DNA of 6,680 bases, taken from the NCBI GenBank assembly GCA_021807965.1, contig JAKBCI010000098.1, positions 1 to 6,680 of the forward strand, in the 5' to 3' direction. Shown here in pieces: positions 4,957 to 6,680 of this stretch. Numbering within the stretch: the first letter of the stretch is position 1; every line of letters starts with the position of its first letter. Below the pieces are notes generated by a model. That model did not search any database. It saw nothing but the letters and a program-made list of their open reading frames with translations, and was not told the DNA's origin. The position numbers and the translations under genes are program-made. The DNA is from Actinomycetes bacterium (GTDB lineage: Bacteria > Actinomycetota > Acidimicrobiia > Acidimicrobiales > RAAP-2).

Positions 4957-6012
4957 ATGACCAACAACGTCGTTACCGACTCGATGGGCGAAATCCACTG
5001 TCGTCAGATCCTGGTGAACGATCCGAAACAACTCGCTGCTGAGTTGATCGATGGGTACGTGGACGTCTGGCGTGACCATATTTCTCGTTCTCCCGAGGGG
5101 CCAATTGTTCGAACGACTCCTAAAGAGCGAGGACGCGTCGGTTTGGTAATAGGCAACGGGCTTGGTCACGAGCCAGCGATGATGGGCCTCGTCGGTCGAG
5201 GACTCTTCGACGTGAATGTTCCCGGCGAGCTCTTCGCGGCGCCGGGCCCGATGGCGATTGCGGCCGGCATCCGTGCAGCGGACCGTGGGGCAGGCGTGCT
5301 CTTGTGTGTTTCTAATCACAGCGGAGACGTGTTGAGTGCTGAGTTGGCCCTTCGGATGGTGGGAACAGCGGGTCCCGATTGCCGGATGCTGCGTCTCTGG
5401 GACGATATTTCAACCTCGCCGCTGCACGGTCCGGACCGGCGAGGTGGTGCTGGGCTCTTGTTTGCGTGGAAGATCATTGGTGCAGCTGCGGAAGCCGGAC
5501 TCTCGCTGAGCGAATGCGAACGAATTGGAGTGAAGGTCCGTGACAACGTTCGGTCGCTCGGCGCCGTCTTCGAGGGCACCCACAATCCCATTACGGGCAA
5601 CGCGATCTCGCCGGTTCCCGACGGGACCGCGTTGGTTGGCGCGGGCGTTCACGGCGACAGCACGGGAGAAGTGCTGAGGGTGGACAACGTTGACTCGATC
5701 GCTGAACTCTTGGTTGAGCGAGTCGCGACCGACCTGCAGGTCGAACCGGGTGAACGATGTGGTGTGATCGTGAACGACGCGGGAGCGATGACGGTGTTAG
5801 AGGTGACACTCGTCGCCCGAGCGGCGAAGCGATGGCTCAACCAACGCGGAGTAGGCGTCGAACGGCTCTGGACCGGCCGATACGCAACAACGCTGGCAAC
5901 CGCTGGCGTAGGAGTATCGATCTGTCGATTCGACGACGAGCTGCTTGCCCTGTGGGACTCCGAGTGTCGCTCACCGGCGTTCAACGTGTACGGAGAAAAC
6001 CGTGTTGCCTGA
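4957..6012 (+). CDS. DhaK-like dihydroxyacetone/ketose kinase, substrate-binding subunit
   Basis: A 351-residue homologue of DhaK, the subunit that holds a small ketose covalently as a hemiaminal on histidine while the DhaL subunit delivers phosphate. H232 in G-A-G-V-H-G-D matches that histidine (His218 in E. coli DhaK); H71 in G-N-G-L-G-H-E-P and D124 in N-H-S-G-D match E. coli His56 and Asp109. The C-terminal A-L-W-D-x4-P-A-F-N ending is also typical. Differences: the family's K-N-Y-T-G-D reads S119-N-H-S-G-D, removing a substrate-contacting lysine, and G-G-G-S-G-H reads G-N-G-L-G-H. The substrate is therefore probably not plain dihydroxyacetone; erythrulose-, ribulose- or apulose-like ketoses are possible. 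The start at 4957 has GGTGA seven bases upstream; ATG 4984 is an alternative. It overlaps the DhaL gene by 11 bases and lies divergent to the aldolase operon. Confidence 0.93.
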   Translation: MTNNVVTDSMGEIHCRQILVNDPKQLAAELIDGYVDVWRDHISRSPEGPIVRTTPKERGRVGLVIGNGLGHEPAMMGLVGRGLFDVNVPGELFAAPGPMAIAAGIRAADRGAGVLLCVSNHSGDVLSAELALRMVGTAGPDCRMLRLWDDISTSPLHGPDRRGGAGLLFAWKIIGAAAEAGLSLSECERIGVKVRDNVRSLGAVFEGTHNPITGNAISPVPDGTALVGAGVHGDSTGEVLRVDNVDSIAELLVERVATDLQVEPGERCGVIVNDAGAMTVLEVTLVARAAKRWLNQRGVGVERLWTGRYATTLATAGVGVSICRFDDELLALWDSECRSPAFNVYGENRVA

Positions 6013-6634
6013 CTCTCTTGACGCTACGGAAGTGGTGGCAATGCTGACGAGAAGCGCGCGCGAACTTCGCGTGGCCGCGAGCGAACTCGACGCGCTAGAC
6101 GCCACGATTGGCGACGGTGATTTGGGCAGCTCGCTGGCCGCGCTCTTTGAAGGGTCGGTCGACGAAGTCGATACGGCGAAAGCCTCCGCGGGCCTCGTGC
6201 TCAAGGAAATTGGTGAGTCGCTGATGCGGCGTTGTTCTGGTGCCTCGGGTACGCTGTACGCTCTGCTGTTCACAACGGTGGGCGCTGAACTGGCCGACGA
6301 CGCCACGATTGATCTACCTGAGTTGGCGCGGGCCTTTCGGTGCGGTCTGGAGATGGTGAAACAGGTAGGGGGTGCGTCGCTGGGTGACGCAACGATGGTC
6401 GACGCAATTGAGCCCTTTGTGGCAACCCTGGAGGCTCGTGATGGTGACGACGTAACGATGGATCGAGTACTCAGTACGGCGGCTGACGCCGCGCAGCGAG
6501 GGGCGCTCTCGACGACGGAACTCGTCGCGAAACTGGGGCGAGCGCGGGGGTTCGGCGATCGTTCATTGGGTCACGTTGATCCCGGGGCACGCTCGTTCGC
6601 GATCATTGCTAAGGCCTGGGCCGGTCAGTCGTGA
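6002..6634 (+). CDS. DhaL-like nucleotide-binding subunit of the ketose kinase
   Basis: A 210-residue protein, the same length I recall for E. coli DhaL. The all-helical domain binds ADP or ATP through Mg held by three aspartates; here D33, D38 and D40 in L-D-A-T-I-G-D-G-D-L-G have the same spacing as E. coli D30, D35 and D37. Further landmarks are S-G-A-S-G at 79-83 (phosphate contacts), G-G-A-S-L-G-D-A-T-M-V-D-A at 123-135, and the C-terminal G-R-A-R-G-F-G-D-R-S-L-G-H-V-D-P-G-A at 179-196. The GTG at 6002 is chosen because GGAG lies six bases upstream and it gives the usual length; the frame extends further left only inside the DhaK gene. The 11-base overlap implies coupled synthesis with DhaK. 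No DhaM phosphotransferase subunit is visible, so whether the phosphate donor is ATP or the PTS cannot be decided. Confidence 0.95.
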   Translation: MLPDSLDATEVVAMLTRSARELRVAASELDALDATIGDGDLGSSLAALFEGSVDEVDTAKASAGLVLKEIGESLMRRCSGASGTLYALLFTTVGAELADDATIDLPELARAFRCGLEMVKQVGGASLGDATMVDAIEPFVATLEARDGDDVTMDRVLSTAADAAQRGALSTTELVAKLGRARGFGDRSLGHVDPGARSFAIIAKAWAGQS

Positions 6635-6639
6635 AACCA

Positions 6640-6680
6640 ATGTCGCGTCTTCGCGTCGGGCTCGTCGCCCTGCACATGAA
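6640..6680 (+). CDS. Start of an unidentified gene in the kinase operon, cut by the window edge
   Basis: An open frame begins at ATG 6640, or at GTG 6631 in the same frame, where GTGA would overlap the DhaL stop. It reads M-S-R-L-R-V-G-L-V-A-L-H-M and stays open to the edge. A basic start followed by a short hydrophobic strand is compatible with the first beta strand of a sugar isomerase or another Rossmann-like enzyme, but 13 to 16 residues cannot identify it. No clear ribosome site is seen, so coupling to DhaL is likely. In the proposed pathway an aldose-ketose isomerase is the missing step, which makes this gene the first place to look. Confidence 0.5.
   Translation, partial: MSRLRVGLVALHM

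Noticed and set aside
4957..6634. Calling the kinase genes dhaK and dhaL proper (dihydroxyacetone kinase)
   Set aside because: The fold and catalytic His are right, but the substrate-pocket changes and the gene context make dihydroxyacetone as substrate doubtful, so no gene symbol is given.

Overview
The window looks like moderately high-GC bacterial DNA, and the codon choice (many CGA, TCG and GTC codons, GTG and TTG start codons) with tightly packed, overlapping genes suggests an actinobacterium. That is an impression from the sequence, not a computed placement. Eight protein genes are visible, two of them cut by the window edges. I see no RNA genes, mobile elements or CRISPR arrays, and no gene-free stretch reaches 300 bases.

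Left part (1-1169, plus strand): the last 82 codons of a 2-oxoacid/acetoin dehydrogenase E1 beta subunit, a 147-base gap holding a 12-bp imperfect hairpin, then a GntR/HutC-type repressor. The repressor runs convergently toward the minus-strand operon across a 120-base gap.

Middle part (1290-4805 or 4838, minus strand): one compact operon in the order LacD/YihT-type class I aldolase, DeoR-type regulator, D-tagatose 3-epimerase-like isomerase, nucleoside hydrolase-like protein. Junctions are 12 bases apart, a 4-base ATGA overlap and a 14-base overlap, so translation is probably coupled.

Right part (4957-6680, plus strand): a divergent operon of a DhaK-like kinase subunit, a DhaL-like kinase subunit overlapping it by 11 bases, and the first codons of a further gene. 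The two operons share a short AT-richer intergenic region with plausible promoters in both directions.

Together the divergent operons look like a complete sugar-salvage pathway. The hydrolase would free a pentose or related sugar from a nucleoside-like N-glycoside, an isomerase (perhaps the cut-off gene at the right end) would make the ketose, and the epimerase would invert C3. The DhaK/DhaL pair would phosphorylate the ketose on a terminal hydroxyl, and the aldolase would cleave it to a triose phosphate plus a short aldehyde. The DeoR protein inside the operon would sense a phosphorylated intermediate. The family assignments are strong. The pathway order and the substrate are inference. The kinase, aldolase and hydrolase each depart from their textbook signatures, so the substrate may not be dihydroxyacetone, tagatose bisphosphate or a normal ribonucleoside.
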